Below, in pieces: positions 1 to 9,604 of a stretch of 64,000 nt of DNA. The stretch's first letter is position 1; the number at the start of each line of letters is the position of its first letter. Below the pieces are notes generated by a model. The model was not told the origin of the DNA. It made no database searches and was given only the letters and a program-made list of their open reading frames with translations. The stretch is from assembly GCA_938084175.1 (NCBI GenBank), contig CALKDR010000044.1, positions 1 to 64,000 of the forward strand. The letters are read 5' to 3'. The DNA is from an uncultured Campylobacterales bacterium. GTDB taxonomy: Bacteria > Campylobacterota > Campylobacteria > Campylobacterales > Arcobacteraceae. The position numbers and the translations under genes were made by a program.

Positions 1-960
1 GTTGTATCTGCTGATACATTATCATCAGTAAAAGAAAAGGGTATGTTAACTTGTGGTGTTTCAACTGGTATTGCTGGTTTCTCTGCTACTGATTCTAGTG
101 GAACTTGGAAAGGTTTAGATGTTGATATGTGTAAAGCTGTTGCATCTGCTGTTTTAGGTGATGCTTCAAAAGTTAAATATATTCCATTAACTGCAAAAGA
201 AAGATTTACTGCTTTACAAAGTGGTGAAATTGACTTCTTATCAAGAGCTACAACTTGGACAGCTACTAGAGATACATCTCTTGGTTTAAACTTTGCTGGT
301 GTAAATTACTATGATGGTCAAGGTTTTTTAGTTTCTGAGAAAATTGGTGTTGATTCAGCTTTAGAACTTGATGGTGCAACTGTTTGTATTCAAGCAGGTA
401 CTACTAGTGAATTAAACTTAACTGATTACTTCAAAGCTAAAAAAATGACTTATAAACCTATTACTTATGATACATCAGGACAAACTATTGAAGGATTTAA
501 ATCTGGACGTTGTGATGTTGTAACTTCTGATGCTTCTCAATTATATGGTTTAGTATTAAAAGTAAAAGATCCATCTTCTGTAAAAGTACTTCCTGAAATT
601 ATTTCTAAAGAGCCTTTAGGACCAGTAGTTAGACAAGGTGATGATAAATGGTTTAATATCGTTAAATGGTCACATATTGCAATGTTAAATGCTGAAGAAA
701 TGGGTGTAACAAAAGCAAATGTTGATTCTATGTTAACTTCAAAAAATCCTGGAATTAAAAGATTATTAGGTGTTTCTGGTGAAGCTGGTAAAAACTTAGG
801 ATTAGACGCTAAATGGTCATACAATATTATTAAAAATGTTGGTAACTACGGTGAATCATTCGCTAATAATGTTGGTAAGAACTCTCCACTTAAAATTGAT
901 AGAGGCTTAAACAACCTTTGGACTAATGGTGGTTTACAATATGGAGCTCCAATTAGATAG
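1..960 (+). CDS. aapJ: General L-amino-acid ABC transporter, periplasmic substrate-binding protein (5' partial)
   Basis: This is a substrate-binding protein of the SBP_bac_3 family that would deliver L-amino acids to the AapQMP membrane complex. The frame is open from base 1, so the true start and the signal peptide lie outside the window; about 319 residues are visible. The segment around CGVSTGIAGFS and the aromatic or charged pocket typical of AapJ/BztA (WKGLDVDMCKAVA, TWTATRD) are present. The gene leads the aapJ-Q-M-P order and is separated from aapQ by a strong hairpin. BztA, the glutamate/aspartate form, is the main alternative, because substrate range cannot be read from sequence. Confidence 0.85.
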   Translation, partial: VVSADTLSSVKEKGMLTCGVSTGIAGFSATDSSGTWKGLDVDMCKAVASAVLGDASKVKYIPLTAKERFTALQSGEIDFLSRATTWTATRDTSLGLNFAGVNYYDGQGFLVSEKIGVDSALELDGATVCIQAGTTSELNLTDYFKAKKMTYKPITYDTSGQTIEGFKSGRCDVVTSDASQLYGLVLKVKDPSSVKVLPEIISKEPLGPVVRQGDDKWFNIVKWSHIAMLNAEEMGVTKANVDSMLTSKNPGIKRLLGVSGEAGKNLGLDAKWSYNIIKNVGNYGESFANNVGKNSPLKIDRGLNNLWTNGGLQYGAPIR

Positions 961-1002
961 TCAAATATTTATTTAATATTATAAACATCTAATTAAAAAA
1001 AA

Positions 1003-1026
1003 GGGGAATTAAAATTCCCCTTTTTT
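1003..1026 (+). terminator. Hairpin with T-tract between aapJ and aapQ
   Basis: Arms GGGGAATT and AATTCCCC are separated by two A residues, preceded by an A-run and followed by six Ts. It has the form of a rho-independent terminator, yet aapQ starts only about 18 bases further on. It probably acts as a partial terminator that keeps the binding protein more abundant than the permeases, or protects the aapJ mRNA 3' end. Confidence 0.8.
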
Positions 1027-1043
1027 AATTACAAGGTAAAAAA

Positions 1044-2228
1044 ATGAAAAAACACAAAAAAGCTCCCCAAAAACAAGTCGCATTTTATAACAATCCTGAA
1101 AATAGAGCGATAATCTATCAAGTACTAGCTTTAGGGCTAATCTTTTTATTATCATATTTTGTTATAAATAATATGTTCACAAATATTGAAAAACGTGGGA
1201 TTAATACAGGATTCGATTTTTTAAGTAGCGAAGCTGGCTTTGGAATCTTACAATCACTTGTTGCATATGATGAATCAGATACACATGGAAAAGTATTTAT
1301 TGTAGGATTATTAAATACAGTTTTAGTTTCTGTTATTGGTATTATATTTGCATCAATTATTGGACTTCTAGTTGGTATTGGACGATTATCAAAAAACTTT
1401 ATGGTTTCTAAACTATCTTTAATATACATAGAAACTTTTAGAAATATTCCAATTTTACTACAAATTCTATTCTGGTACAATGTTGTATTAGCTTCACTTC
1501 CTAGTCCTAGACAAAGTATCTCTTTTTTTGATTCTATTTTCTTTAACAATAGAGGTCTATATATTCCAAGGCCAATATTAGAAAGTGGATTTACTGCTGT
1601 AATAATTGCATTTATAATTGCAATTGCATCCGTAATATATTTAAAAAAGTGGTCTACTAAAAGACATAATGAAACAGGAGAAGAATTTCCCTTATTCTTT
1701 ACATCAATTGCAATCTTAATTGGAGCACCTACTTTAGTATTTTTACTAAGTGGAAGTCCTGCAAGTTTAGAAATTGCAGCTCTTAAAGGCTTTAACTTTA
1801 AAGGTGGTTGGACTTTAATCCCAGAACTTCTAGCACTAGCTTTCGCACTTAGTATCTATACAGCTACATATATTGCTGAAGCAGTACGTGCTGGTATTGA
1901 AGCTGTTCCAAAAGGTCAAAAAGAAGCCGCAGCTGCTTTAGGATTAAAAGACAGTACTATTTTAAAAAAAGTTGTATTACCTCAAGCACTTAGAGTTATT
2001 ATTCCACCAGTTATTAATCAATATCTTAACTTATTAAAGAACTCATCACTTGCAACTGCAATTGGGTATCCTGAATTAGTTACGGTGTTCTCAGGAACAT
2101 CACTAAATCAAGTTGGTCAAGCAATAGAAATTATTCTAATGACAATGGCTGTATATTTAACTATAAGTATTATTATTTCAGTATTCATGAATTATGTAAA
2201 TTCAAGAATGCAAATAAAGGAGAGATAA
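1044..2228 (+). CDS. aapQ: General L-amino-acid ABC transporter, permease AapQ
   Basis: This is one of the two inner-membrane permeases of the AapJQMP amino-acid importer. The 394-residue protein has a cytoplasmic N terminus, a first hydrophobic helix near residues 25-45, and a long periplasmic insert before the core, as in the AapQ/BztB family. The C-terminal EAA loop that contacts the ATPase is clear (KGQKEAAAALGL, then VVLPQALRV). The gene is spaced one base from aapM, so the two are translationally coupled. The start is the ATG after the hairpin, with AAGG about 6 bases upstream. Confidence 0.88.
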   Translation: MKKHKKAPQKQVAFYNNPENRAIIYQVLALGLIFLLSYFVINNMFTNIEKRGINTGFDFLSSEAGFGILQSLVAYDESDTHGKVFIVGLLNTVLVSVIGIIFASIIGLLVGIGRLSKNFMVSKLSLIYIETFRNIPILLQILFWYNVVLASLPSPRQSISFFDSIFFNNRGLYIPRPILESGFTAVIIAFIIAIASVIYLKKWSTKRHNETGEEFPLFFTSIAILIGAPTLVFLLSGSPASLEIAALKGFNFKGGWTLIPELLALAFALSIYTATYIAEAVRAGIEAVPKGQKEAAAALGLKDSTILKKVVLPQALRVIIPPVINQYLNLLKNSSLATAIGYPELVTVFSGTSLNQVGQAIEIILMTMAVYLTISIIISVFMNYVNSRMQIKER

Positions 2229-2229
2229 G

Positions 2230-3309
2230 ATGGCAATTTATGAAAAGCTAGAAACAAGACCTGCTCCTGAAGGAACAAAAGGATTTAGTGTGTGGATTCG
2301 TGAGAATCTTTTTTCTTCAGTAATTTCTTCAATCTTAACAATTATCTCTTTTTATCTTATTTTTAAGATTGTTCCTCCATTATTAGATTGGATGATATTT
2401 GATGCTACATGGAGTGGTACAAAAGAAGAAATAACAGGTGAAGGTGCTAGATGGATTTTTATTATTGAAAAATTCAATTTATTCATGTATGGGTTTTATC
2501 CAGAAGAATTATATTGGAGACCAAACCTTATTTTAGTTCTTTTTATTGCATCAATTGTTGCATTTAGAAAGATTATGCATACAAAAGTACGTATTGCAAT
2601 TTTATTTATTTTTCCAATTGTTGCTTTTATATTATTACATGGTGGATTAGGGCTTGAAGTTGTTCCTACATCGCAATGGGGAGGATTACTTTTAACAATT
2701 GTAGTTGCTTCAGTTGGTATTATTGCTTCATTTCCAATAGGAATTATGTTTGCATTAGGAAGACAATCTAATATGCCAATTATTAAAACTATCTCTGTTT
2801 TATATATTGAGTTTATTAGAGGTGTTCCTTTAATTACATTATTATTTTTAGCCTCTGTAATATTACCTTTATTCTTTCCTGAAGGAATGGATTTTGATAA
2901 ATTATTAAGAGCATTAATTGGTATTACTTTATTCCAAGCTGCATATATTGCAGAAGTTATAAGAGGTGGATTACAAGCTATTCCAAAAGGTCAATATGAA
3001 GCTGCTGATGCTATGGGCTTAAACTATTGGCAATCAATGGGATTAATTATTCTTCCACAAGCTTTAAAAATATCAATTCCAAATCTTGTTGGTTCATTTA
3101 TTTCATTATTTAAAGATACAACTCTAATCTTAATCATTGGATTATTTGATGTTCTTGCAATGGTAACATTAACAAATAATGATACAAGTTGGTTAGGATT
3201 TGAAACAGAAGGTTATGTTTTCGTAACAATGATTTATTGGGTTATTTGTTTTAGTATGTCTAGATATGCTAAATCAATTGAAGATAAATTTAATACAAAT
3301 CACAAATAG
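2230..3309 (+). CDS. aapM: General L-amino-acid ABC transporter, permease AapM
   Basis: This is the second permease of the importer, 359 residues. Hydrophobic helices lie near residues 30-55, 95-140 and through the C-terminal half. The EAA loop reads [16 protein letters not shown] followed by ILPQALK, the contact site for AapP. The family is the HisM/AapM branch, which carries extra N-terminal helices compared with short polar-amino-acid permeases. The ATG follows the aapQ stop directly with AGGAGA upstream. The pair AapQ/AapM is expected to form a heterodimer. Confidence 0.88.
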   Translation: MAIYEKLETRPAPEGTKGFSVWIRENLFSSVISSILTIISFYLIFKIVPPLLDWMIFDATWSGTKEEITGEGARWIFIIEKFNLFMYGFYPEELYWRPNLILVLFIASIVAFRKIMHTKVRIAILFIFPIVAFILLHGGLGLEVVPTSQWGGLLLTIVVASVGIIASFPIGIMFALGRQSNMPIIKTISVLYIEFIRGVPLITLLFLASVILPLFFPEGMDFDKLLRALIGITLFQAAYIAEVIRGGLQAIPKGQYEAADAMGLNYWQSMGLIILPQALKISIPNLVGSFISLFKDTTLILIIGLFDVLAMVTLTNNDTSWLGFETEGYVFVTMIYWVICFSMSRYAKSIEDKFNTNHK

Positions 3310-3329
3310 TAAAGAGAGTAGGAAAAATT

Positions 3330-4082
3330 ATGAGTACAAGCACAAACGAATATATGATAGAAATGATTGATGTTAATAAATGGTATGGAGATTTTCACGT
3401 ACTTAAAAATATTAATCTAAGAATTAAAAAAGGTGAGAGAGTAGTTATTTGTGGACCATCAGGTTCTGGTAAATCTACTACTATTAGATGTATGAATAGG
3501 CTAGAACCTTTCCAAGAAGGTCAAATTATGATAAAGGATTTAGAATTAACAGAAGATGTTAAAAGAATTAGAGAAGTGCGAACTCATGTTGGAATGGTAT
3601 TTCAACACTTTAATCTTTTTCCTCATCTTTCAATTTTAGAAAACCTTATTCTTGCACCTACTTGGGTTGGTAAAAAACCTAGAAAAGAAGCTATAAAAAC
3701 TGCAATGCACTACTTAGAGCGAGTAAAAATTGCAGACCAAGCTGATAAGTACCCAAATCAGCTTTCAGGTGGACAACAACAACGTGTGGCAATTGCTAGA
3801 TGTTTATGTTCAAACCCTGATATTATGCTATTTGATGAACCAACAGCAGCCTTAGATCCTGAAATGATTGGTGAAGTTTTAGATGTAATGACTGAATTAG
3901 CAAACGATGGAATTACAATGGTTTGTGTAACGCATGAAATGGGATTTGCAAAAAAAGTTGCAGATAGAGTAATTTTTATGGATGCAGGTCAAATTGTTGA
4001 AGAAAACGAACCAAATGAGTTCTTTGACAATCCACAATCTGATAGATTAAAAATGTTCTTAGAACAAATTTTAGACCACTAA
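3330..4082 (+). CDS. aapP: General L-amino-acid ABC transporter, ATP-binding protein AapP
   Basis: This cytoplasmic ATPase powers the AapJQMP importer. The 250-residue protein has Walker A (GPSGSGKST, about residue 43), the Q-loop region ([11 protein letters not shown]), the ABC signature ([13 protein letters not shown]), Walker B with catalytic Glu ([14 protein letters not shown]) and the H-loop (VTHEMGFA). It ends the operon 20 bases after aapM. Members of this branch are nearly identical to GlnQ/HisP, so the assignment to Aap rests on context. Confidence 0.9.
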   Translation: MSTSTNEYMIEMIDVNKWYGDFHVLKNINLRIKKGERVVICGPSGSGKSTTIRCMNRLEPFQEGQIMIKDLELTEDVKRIREVRTHVGMVFQHFNLFPHLSILENLILAPTWVGKKPRKEAIKTAMHYLERVKIADQADKYPNQLSGGQQQRVAIARCLCSNPDIMLFDEPTAALDPEMIGEVLDVMTELANDGITMVCVTHEMGFAKKVADRVIFMDAGQIVEENEPNEFFDNPQSDRLKMFLEQILDH

Positions 4083-4096
4083 AAATTATATTAACG

Positions 4097-4216
4097 AATA
4101 CTCAAAACTCAGGTATGATTGAAATGCATGCTATGATTACTGAGATCTTACAAACAAATCAAAAAGCTCAAGAAATGTCAAGTATTTCAAGCATTCTTGG
4201 GCAACACCTAGTTTAG
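4097..4216 (+). other. Short open stretch, possible gene remnant
   Basis: In frame from about 4097 this reads 39 codons to a TAG at 4214-4216, with the first ATG at 4115. The peptide contains the stretch QKAQEMSSISSILGQHLV. It has no good ribosome binding site and sits between aapP and its likely terminator. The residue pattern vaguely recalls a fragment of a flagellar hook-assembly (FlgD-like) protein, but I cannot establish this. It could equally be chance coding potential. Confidence 0.25.
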
Positions 4217-4232
4217 ATAGGGTTGAAGATTA

Positions 4233-4257
4233 TACAAGTTTTACTTGTAACCTTTTT
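4233..4257 (+). terminator. Probable terminator of the aap operon
   Basis: Perfect arms TACAAGT and ACTTGTA with a TTT loop are followed by CC and five Ts. The position, downstream of aapP and just before the convergent minus-strand gene, suits the end of the aap transcript. Confidence 0.6.
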
Positions 4258-4882
4258 AGCTCAATGCTAACCAAACTCCAATACCCATCATCATAGTTCC
4301 CGCAACTTTATTTACGAGTCTTACATTTGAACTATTTTGCAATAATTTTCGTAAAGTTTTACCTCCACTTGCATAAATAACCAAACAAGAAAATTCTAGC
4401 AGTAATATCATAACTATTAAAACAATTAATTGTGAAGTCATAGGTAAAGAATCATCTATAAAAGGAGGAAGTAGTGCTATAAAAAATGCCCAACCTTTTG
4501 GATTTGCAATTGCAGTTACAAAACCTTGAATTGCTAAGCTTTTCTTTGAAATATTATAATTACATTCATCTAAATTAATTGCCATTTTCCCACGTGAAAG
4601 CCACATTTGAATTCCAAGATAAATTAAGTATGCACCACCTCCATATTTGAGGATTAAGAAAATTGTAGGGTATTTAAGCATAATAGTAGCAACACCAATA
4701 ACAGAAGAAGTAGCAACTAAACTAACTCCAATTAACTCTCCATACATCATATAAAATGTTTTTTTTAAACCAATACTCATACCCATACTAAGTGAGAGTG
4801 TCATACACATTCCAGGTGTGATAGAAACAACAAAAAAAGTAGGAATAAATACAGCTAAGAGTGTTAAGTTTATAAAATCCAA
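4256..4882 (-). CDS. LysE/RhtB-family amino-acid exporter
   Basis: This 208-residue polytopic membrane protein belongs to the LysE/RhtB exporter family, which pumps amino acids or homoserine lactone-like compounds out of the cell. Diagnostic features are the N-terminal PGM(C) motif after the first helix (ITPGMCMTLSLSMG), the conserved YGELIGVS stretch, the YLIYLGIQMW helix and the ANPKGWAFF motif. Roughly six hydrophobic helices can be seen. The start is a TTG with AAAGGA a few bases upstream. That ribosome binding site lies inside a perfect hairpin. The substrate is not predictable. Confidence 0.85.
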   Translation of the reverse strand: MDFINLTLLAVFIPTFFVVSITPGMCMTLSLSMGMSIGLKKTFYMMYGELIGVSLVATSSVIGVATIMLKYPTIFLILKYGGGAYLIYLGIQMWLSRGKMAINLDECNYNISKKSLAIQGFVTAIANPKGWAFFIALLPPFIDDSLPMTSQLIVLIVMILLLEFSCLVIYASGGKTLRKLLQNSSNVRLVNKVAGTMMMGIGVWLALS

Positions 4883-4883
4883 G

Positions 4884-4909
4884 ATAATCCTTTAATAAAA
4901 AAGGATTAT
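4884..4909 (-). promoter_or_regulatory. Hairpin covering the ribosome binding site of the LysE-type gene
   Basis: Perfect 10-base arms (ATAATCCTTT and AAAGGATTAT on the minus strand) surround a six-base loop. The 3' arm contains the AAAGGA ribosome binding site and ends two bases before the TTG start. The 5' arm also contains a TATAAT-like box (4905-4910). It could terminate the upstream trpD2-like transcript, hide the ribosome binding site in read-through mRNA, or be a promoter element. Confidence 0.5.
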
Positions 4910-4930
4910 ACTAAAATAACAGTAAACATA

Positions 4931-5824
4931 CTAATCAATCATTTCAAAAGCTTCTTTAATATCCGTAGTTTTTTTAGCAGCAATTAAAAACATAGCAGCA
5001 TTTAACTTAGCTAATTTTTCTAACTCATCACTTGGATTTTTTGTCATATTCAGTGATTCTTCTTTATTTATAACTGTTGCAGATTTTTTATAATTAATTC
5101 CAAAATATTCAGGATCAATTAAATGCTCAGATATATTTCCATCATTATTTAGCCAATATTTACACTTAGAAAAAATCTCAGGTGTTCCTTCATTTCCTTT
5201 AACTATTACTAAATGATCATAGTTTCTACCAAATAATTCATTATATTTTACAACATATGGTTTATGAAAGGCTGCATTTATCGCATATTTTGAGTTACCT
5301 GGATTTAGTAGTTTTTCAACAGTATTAAAAGCAGTTCTTAGTCCTAAAATATTTCTAATTTTTGTTAAATCACTCAATTTTTTAAAATAATCTGCTCTAT
5401 CAAAATAATGAATATTATCATCAAGTTTTATATTTGCATTTAACTCTTTTAGAGTTAAACCTTTCTTTGCAGGTTGTAATTCATCGCCACTAATTACTAA
5501 ATTTAAATCAAATTTTTTTAAATATTTTGCAACTAAGGGCAAGATATATGGATTATCAGCTTTTCCATCAAAGGGATAACCTAATTCAATTGAATTTTCA
5601 ACTGTTGTTCTTTTAATGTATTTATCACAAACATCAAATGTAGTTTTTAATTCTTCTATAGTTTCAAGCCTAACTCTCCAACCTAATAAAAACGCTGCAA
5701 TTTGCTCAGAATGAACTTTTTGATTTAAAATACATTCAATTACATCTATCATTTCTTCTTTTTTTAATTCTCTATTAGATTTTGGACCAGTTCCAACTGC
5801 TCTAATATACTCATGAAAAGCCAT
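4931..5824 (-). CDS. TrpD2/YbiB-like protein (anthranilate phosphoribosyltransferase fold)
   Basis: This 297-residue protein resembles the TrpD2/YbiB branch of glycosyltransferase family 3. It has the N-terminal GTGPKSNRELKKEE segment, the helical N domain (AFLLGWRVRLETIEEL) and a divergent catalytic domain. The glycine-rich phosphoribosyl-pyrophosphate motif of true TrpD is not recognisable, so anthranilate transfer is unlikely. YbiB from E. coli binds nucleic acid, which is the best functional hint. The start is the ATG at 5824. No trp genes are adjacent. The function remains open. Confidence 0.65.
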   Translation of the reverse strand: MAFHEYIRAVGTGPKSNRELKKEEMIDVIECILNQKVHSEQIAAFLLGWRVRLETIEELKTTFDVCDKYIKRTTVENSIELGYPFDGKADNPYILPLVAKYLKKFDLNLVISGDELQPAKKGLTLKELNANIKLDDNIHYFDRADYFKKLSDLTKIRNILGLRTAFNTVEKLLNPGNSKYAINAAFHKPYVVKYNELFGRNYDHLVIVKGNEGTPEIFSKCKYWLNNDGNISEHLIDPEYFGINYKKSATVINKEESLNMTKNPSDELEKLAKLNAAMFLIAAKKTTDIKEAFEMID

Positions 5825-5883
5825 AGCTATCCCCTATTCTCTTAATATAGGACAAATTTTATCTTAATTTAAACTTAATTCAC

Positions 5884-5897
5884 TTGATTCTAGTCAA
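5884..5897 (+). promoter_or_regulatory. FNR/CRP-family binding site upstream of napA
   Basis: TTGAT-TCTA-GTCAA matches the classical FNR consensus TTGAT-N4-ATCAA at nine of ten defined positions. Its centre (5890.5) lies 41.5 bases before the start expected from the TATACT box at 5920-5925, the standard class II activator position. The match is seen directly; activation by a CRP/FNR-family protein is inferred. Confidence 0.65.
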
Positions 5898-5918
5898 TTA
5901 AATATTGAATACTAAGTG

Positions 5919-5937
5919 TTATACTTCCCAAGTATAA
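5919..5937 (+). promoter_or_regulatory. Perfect palindrome over the predicted napA -10 and start region
   Basis: TTATACTT-CCC-AAGTATAA is an exact 8-base inverted repeat with a three-base spacer. It contains a TATACT -10 candidate on its left arm and TATAAT (5933-5938) overlapping its right arm. It could be an operator for a second regulator, such as one responding to nitrate or nitric oxide, or a short hairpin in the nap leader. The symmetry may also arise simply from two opposed -10-like boxes. Confidence 0.5.
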
Positions 5938-5959
5938 TAACTTGATTAAAGGAGAAAGA

Positions 5960-8782
5960 ATGTCATTATCAAGAAGAGATTTTCTTAAAAGCTCAGCAGC
6001 AGCTTCAGCAGCAGCAGCGATTGGTATGAATGTACCAAGTGAATTAGCAGCCAAAGCAACTGCAGCCGAAGGTGGTTGGAGATGGGATAAAGCAGCTTGT
6101 CGTTTCTGTGGAACTGGATGTGGAATTATGCTTGCTACTAAAGGTGGTAAGATTGTTGCAGTTAAAGGTGATCCTGCAGCGCCTGTAAACAGAGGGCTTA
6201 ACTGTATTAAAGGTTACTTCAATGCAAAAATTATGTATGGTGCAGATAGATTAAAGCAACCATTATTAAGAGTAGATGCAAAAGGTAACTTTGATAAAAA
6301 AGGTAACTTTGCACCAGTTTCTTGGGAAAGAGCTTTCGATGAGATGGAAGTTAACATCAAAAAAGCACTTAAAGCTAGCGGACCTGAAGGTGTTGGTGTA
6401 TTTGCATCTGGACAGTATACTGTTATGGAAGGTTATGCTGCTCAAAAGATGATGAAAGGTGGATTTAGATCAAATGCAATTGATCCAAATGCTAGACACT
6501 GTATGGCATCTGCTGTTGTAGGTTTCTACCAAACTTTCGGAATTGATGAACCAAGTGGTTGTTATGATGATATTGAGCTTACTGATACTATTGTATCTTG
6601 GGGTTCTAATATGGCAGAAATGCATCCTATTTTATGGTCAAGAGTAACTGATAGAAAATTATCTGATCCTGATAAAGTTAAAGTAATTAATATTTCAACT
6701 TATAGACATAGAACTTCTGATTTAGCTGATAGTGAAATTATCTTTACTCCTAATACAGATTTAGCTTTATGGAATTATATTGCTAGAGAAATCGTTTATA
6801 ATGCTCCTGAATCTATTGATTGGGACTTTGTTAAAGAACACATCGTATTTGCAGCATCTCCTGTTAACATGGGTTATGGAATGAGAAGAGCTGGCGAAAA
6901 ATCAATTGTTGATGGTAAATATTCTAAATTAGAAATGGAAACTATTGATAAAGAAATGGTAAAAGTTGTTTCTGAAACTGAAGCTCCTGCATTAGCTCCT
7001 TACGGATATAAAGCTGGTGATAAAATGGAAAATAAACCAGCTGGACTTAAACACTGGGAAATTTCTTTTGAAGAGTATAAAAAATTCTTAGACCCATATA
7101 CATTAGATTACGTTGCAAAAATTTCAAAAGGAAATCCTGATGAAGATATCAACGAATTTAAAGCTAAATTACAAGAATTAGCAAACCTTTATATTGAAAA
7201 AAATAGAAAAGTTGTATCTTTCTGGACAATGGGAATGAATCAACATACAAGAGGAACTTGGGTTAATACATTAGCATACAACGTTCACTTCTTATTAAAT
7301 AAACAAGCTAAACCAGGTTCTGGTGCATTCTCATTAACAGGTCAACCATCTGCTTGTGGAACTGCAAGAGAAGTTGGAACTTTCTGTCACAGATTACCTG
7401 CTGATATGATGGTAGCAAATCCTAAACATAGAGCAATTACAGAAAAAGCATGGCAAGTTCCAGCTGGTACATTAAACCCTGTTGGAAATCAACATATTAT
7501 GAAAATCCATAGAGATATTGAAGATGGTGTTGTTAAATTTGCATGGGTAAATGTTTGTAATCCTTACCAAGATACAGCATCTGCTACGCATTGGATTAAA
7601 GCAGCAAGAGAAATGGATAACTTTATTGTAACTTCTGATGGATACCCTGGTATTTCTGCAAAAGTTTCTGACCTTATCTTACCATCTGCTATGATTTATG
7701 AAAAATGGGGAGCTTATGGAAATGCTGAAAGAAGAACTCAACATTGGAGACAACAAGTATTACCAATAGGTGATTCTATGTCTGATACATGGCAATGGGT
7801 TGAACTTTCTAAAAGATTTACAGTTAAAGACGTATGGGGTGAACAACCATTAAGAGGTAAAAATAAAGACGGAAGTTCTAAAAAACTACCAGATGTTATT
7901 GCAGCTGCAAAAGCTATGGGATACACTGAAGATACAACAATGTATGAAATTCTTTTTGCAAATGAAAAAGCTAAATCTTATAAAATTGATTTAAAAGATC
8001 CAATTCAAGCAGGTTATGATAACTCTGAAGCACTTGGTGATTCAAGAAATGTTGTTGGTTCTGATGGTAAAGTATTTGATGGTTACGGATTCTTTATTCA
8101 AAAATACTTATTTGAAGAATATGCAGACTTCGGACGTGGACATGCTCACGATTTAGCTGATTTTGATACTTACCACAAAGTAAGAGGACTTAAATGGCCA
8201 GTTGTAGATGGTAAAGAAACTCAATGGAGATTCAATACTAAATATGACCCTTATGCTAAAAAATATGGAAAACCAGGAACTGATTTTGCATTTTATGGAA
8301 CATTAGCAAAAGCATTATCACAAGGTGATTTATTAGGTGTTAAAGATAAAGCTAAAAAATCATTAAAAAATAAAGCTAAAATTTTCGCTCGTCCTTACAT
8401 GGATCCTCCAGAAGTTCCAGATGAAACTTACCCAGTATGGCTAAGTACAGGTAGAGTTTTAGAACACTGGCATTCAGGAACTATGACTATGAGAGTACCT
8501 GAACTTTATAGAGCAGTACCAGAAGCATTATGTTACATGCACCCAGAAGATGCTAAAAAATACGGTGTTAAACAAGGTGGTTTAGCATGGGTTGAATCTA
8601 GACGTGGAAAAGTTAAAGCTAGAGTTGAGACAAGAGGAAGAAATAGACCTTCAAAAGGTTTAGTATTTGTACCATGGTTTGATGAAAAAGTTTTCATTAA
8701 CAAAGTATGTGCAGATTATACGTGTCCACAGTCAAAACAAACTGACTTTAAAAAATGTGCAGTAAAAATTTATAAAGCATAA
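5960..8782 (+). CDS. napA: Periplasmic nitrate reductase catalytic subunit NapA
   Basis: NapA reduces nitrate to nitrite in the periplasm with a Mo-bis-MGD cofactor and one [4Fe-4S] cluster. The protein is 940 residues from the ATG at 5960, chosen because AAAGGAG lies just upstream; an upstream in-frame TTG would place that site inside the gene. A Tat signal (SRRDFLK, residues 4-10) is followed by an alanine-rich stretch. Cluster cysteines are C48, C51, C55 and C82, and the molybdenum-ligand cysteine sits in [10 protein letters not shown]. Its length exceeds that of E. coli NapA (about 830), as in other Campylobacterota. It heads the nap operon. Confidence 0.97.
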   Translation: MSLSRRDFLKSSAAASAAAAIGMNVPSELAAKATAAEGGWRWDKAACRFCGTGCGIMLATKGGKIVAVKGDPAAPVNRGLNCIKGYFNAKIMYGADRLKQPLLRVDAKGNFDKKGNFAPVSWERAFDEMEVNIKKALKASGPEGVGVFASGQYTVMEGYAAQKMMKGGFRSNAIDPNARHCMASAVVGFYQTFGIDEPSGCYDDIELTDTIVSWGSNMAEMHPILWSRVTDRKLSDPDKVKVINISTYRHRTSDLADSEIIFTPNTDLALWNYIAREIVYNAPESIDWDFVKEHIVFAASPVNMGYGMRRAGEKSIVDGKYSKLEMETIDKEMVKVVSETEAPALAPYGYKAGDKMENKPAGLKHWEISFEEYKKFLDPYTLDYVAKISKGNPDEDINEFKAKLQELANLYIEKNRKVVSFWTMGMNQHTRGTWVNTLAYNVHFLLNKQAKPGSGAFSLTGQPSACGTAREVGTFCHRLPADMMVANPKHRAITEKAWQVPAGTLNPVGNQHIMKIHRDIEDGVVKFAWVNVCNPYQDTASATHWIKAAREMDNFIVTSDGYPGISAKVSDLILPSAMIYEKWGAYGNAERRTQHWRQQVLPIGDSMSDTWQWVELSKRFTVKDVWGEQPLRGKNKDGSSKKLPDVIAAAKAMGYTEDTTMYEILFANEKAKSYKIDLKDPIQAGYDNSEALGDSRNVVGSDGKVFDGYGFFIQKYLFEEYADFGRGHAHDLADFDTYHKVRGLKWPVVDGKETQWRFNTKYDPYAKKYGKPGTDFAFYGTLAKALSQGDLLGVKDKAKKSLKNKAKIFARPYMDPPEVPDETYPVWLSTGRVLEHWHSGTMTMRVPELYRAVPEALCYMHPEDAKKYGVKQGGLAWVESRRGKVKARVETRGRNRPSKGLVFVPWFDEKVFINKVCADYTCPQSKQTDFKKCAVKIYKA

Positions 8783-8800
8783 AGATAAAAAGAGTCAAAA

Positions 8801-9604
8801 ATGAATACTAGTAAAAAAAGTCCTATTAGTGATAGAAGAAGATTTTTCTTAAATATGGCAAGAGCTGCGGGTCTTGCAATTTTAGGAGGTCTTACTTGGA
8901 GTGCCTATGTTAGTGAAGTTACAGCTTCAAAGTTAATATTAAGACCTCCTGGTGCTCTTCCTGAGAAGGACTTTTTAGCAACATGTATTAAATGCGGTAT
9001 GTGTGTAGAAGCATGTCCTTTTGATACATTAAAACTTGCACGTCCAGGTGATAATAAACCTATTGGTACTCCATTTTTCCAGCCAAGAGATATACCTTGT
9101 TATATGTGTCCAGATATTCCTTGTGTTCCTGTATGTCCTACAGATGCACTTGATATTTTTTCTGTTCAAAATGACAAGAAAGAGCTGGATATAAACAAAG
9201 CTGATATGGGTGTTGCAGTTATTGATGATAATTCTTGTATTGCTTTTTGGGGAATTCAATGTGATGCTTGTTATAGAGCTTGTCCACTTTTAGGGGAAGC
9301 TATTAGCATTGAGTACACAAAGAATGAAAGAACAGGTAAACACGCATTTATGAAACCAATCGTTCACGCGGACGTATGTACTGGTTGTGGATTATGTGAG
9401 CAAGCTTGTGTAACTGATAAAGCAGCAATTTTTGTACTTCCTAGAGAGGTAGCCCAAGGAAAAGCGGGTGATTATTATATCAAAGGCTGGGAAAAAGGTG
9501 ACGAAAAAAGACTTGAAAATGCAACAAGTAAAGAAACTAAAACTGAAATAAGTAAAGACTCTGCACTTGATTCTTTAAATAGTTCAATGGAGGATTTATA
9601 CTAA
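8801..9604 (+). CDS. napG: Ferredoxin-type quinol dehydrogenase subunit NapG
   Basis: NapG is a periplasmic iron-sulfur protein that passes electrons from NapH and the quinol pool towards NapB/NapA. The 267-residue protein begins with a twin-arginine signal (DRRRFFLNMARAAG) and carries four cysteine motifs for [4Fe-4S] clusters, among them CIKCGMCVEACP, CYMCPDIPCVPVCP, CDACYRACP and CTGCGLCEQAC. Its stop overlaps the napH start by one base. With NapH it replaces NapC, which is absent here. Confidence 0.95.
   Translation: MNTSKKSPISDRRRFFLNMARAAGLAILGGLTWSAYVSEVTASKLILRPPGALPEKDFLATCIKCGMCVEACPFDTLKLARPGDNKPIGTPFFQPRDIPCYMCPDIPCVPVCPTDALDIFSVQNDKKELDINKADMGVAVIDDNSCIAFWGIQCDACYRACPLLGEAISIEYTKNERTGKHAFMKPIVHADVCTGCGLCEQACVTDKAAIFVLPREVAQGKAGDYYIKGWEKGDEKRLENATSKETKTEISKDSALDSLNSSMEDLY

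Noticed and set aside
5942-5960. TTG at 5942 as the napA start
   Set aside because: It would place the AAAGGAG ribosome binding site inside the gene and add six residues before the twin-arginine signal; ATG 5960 fits better.
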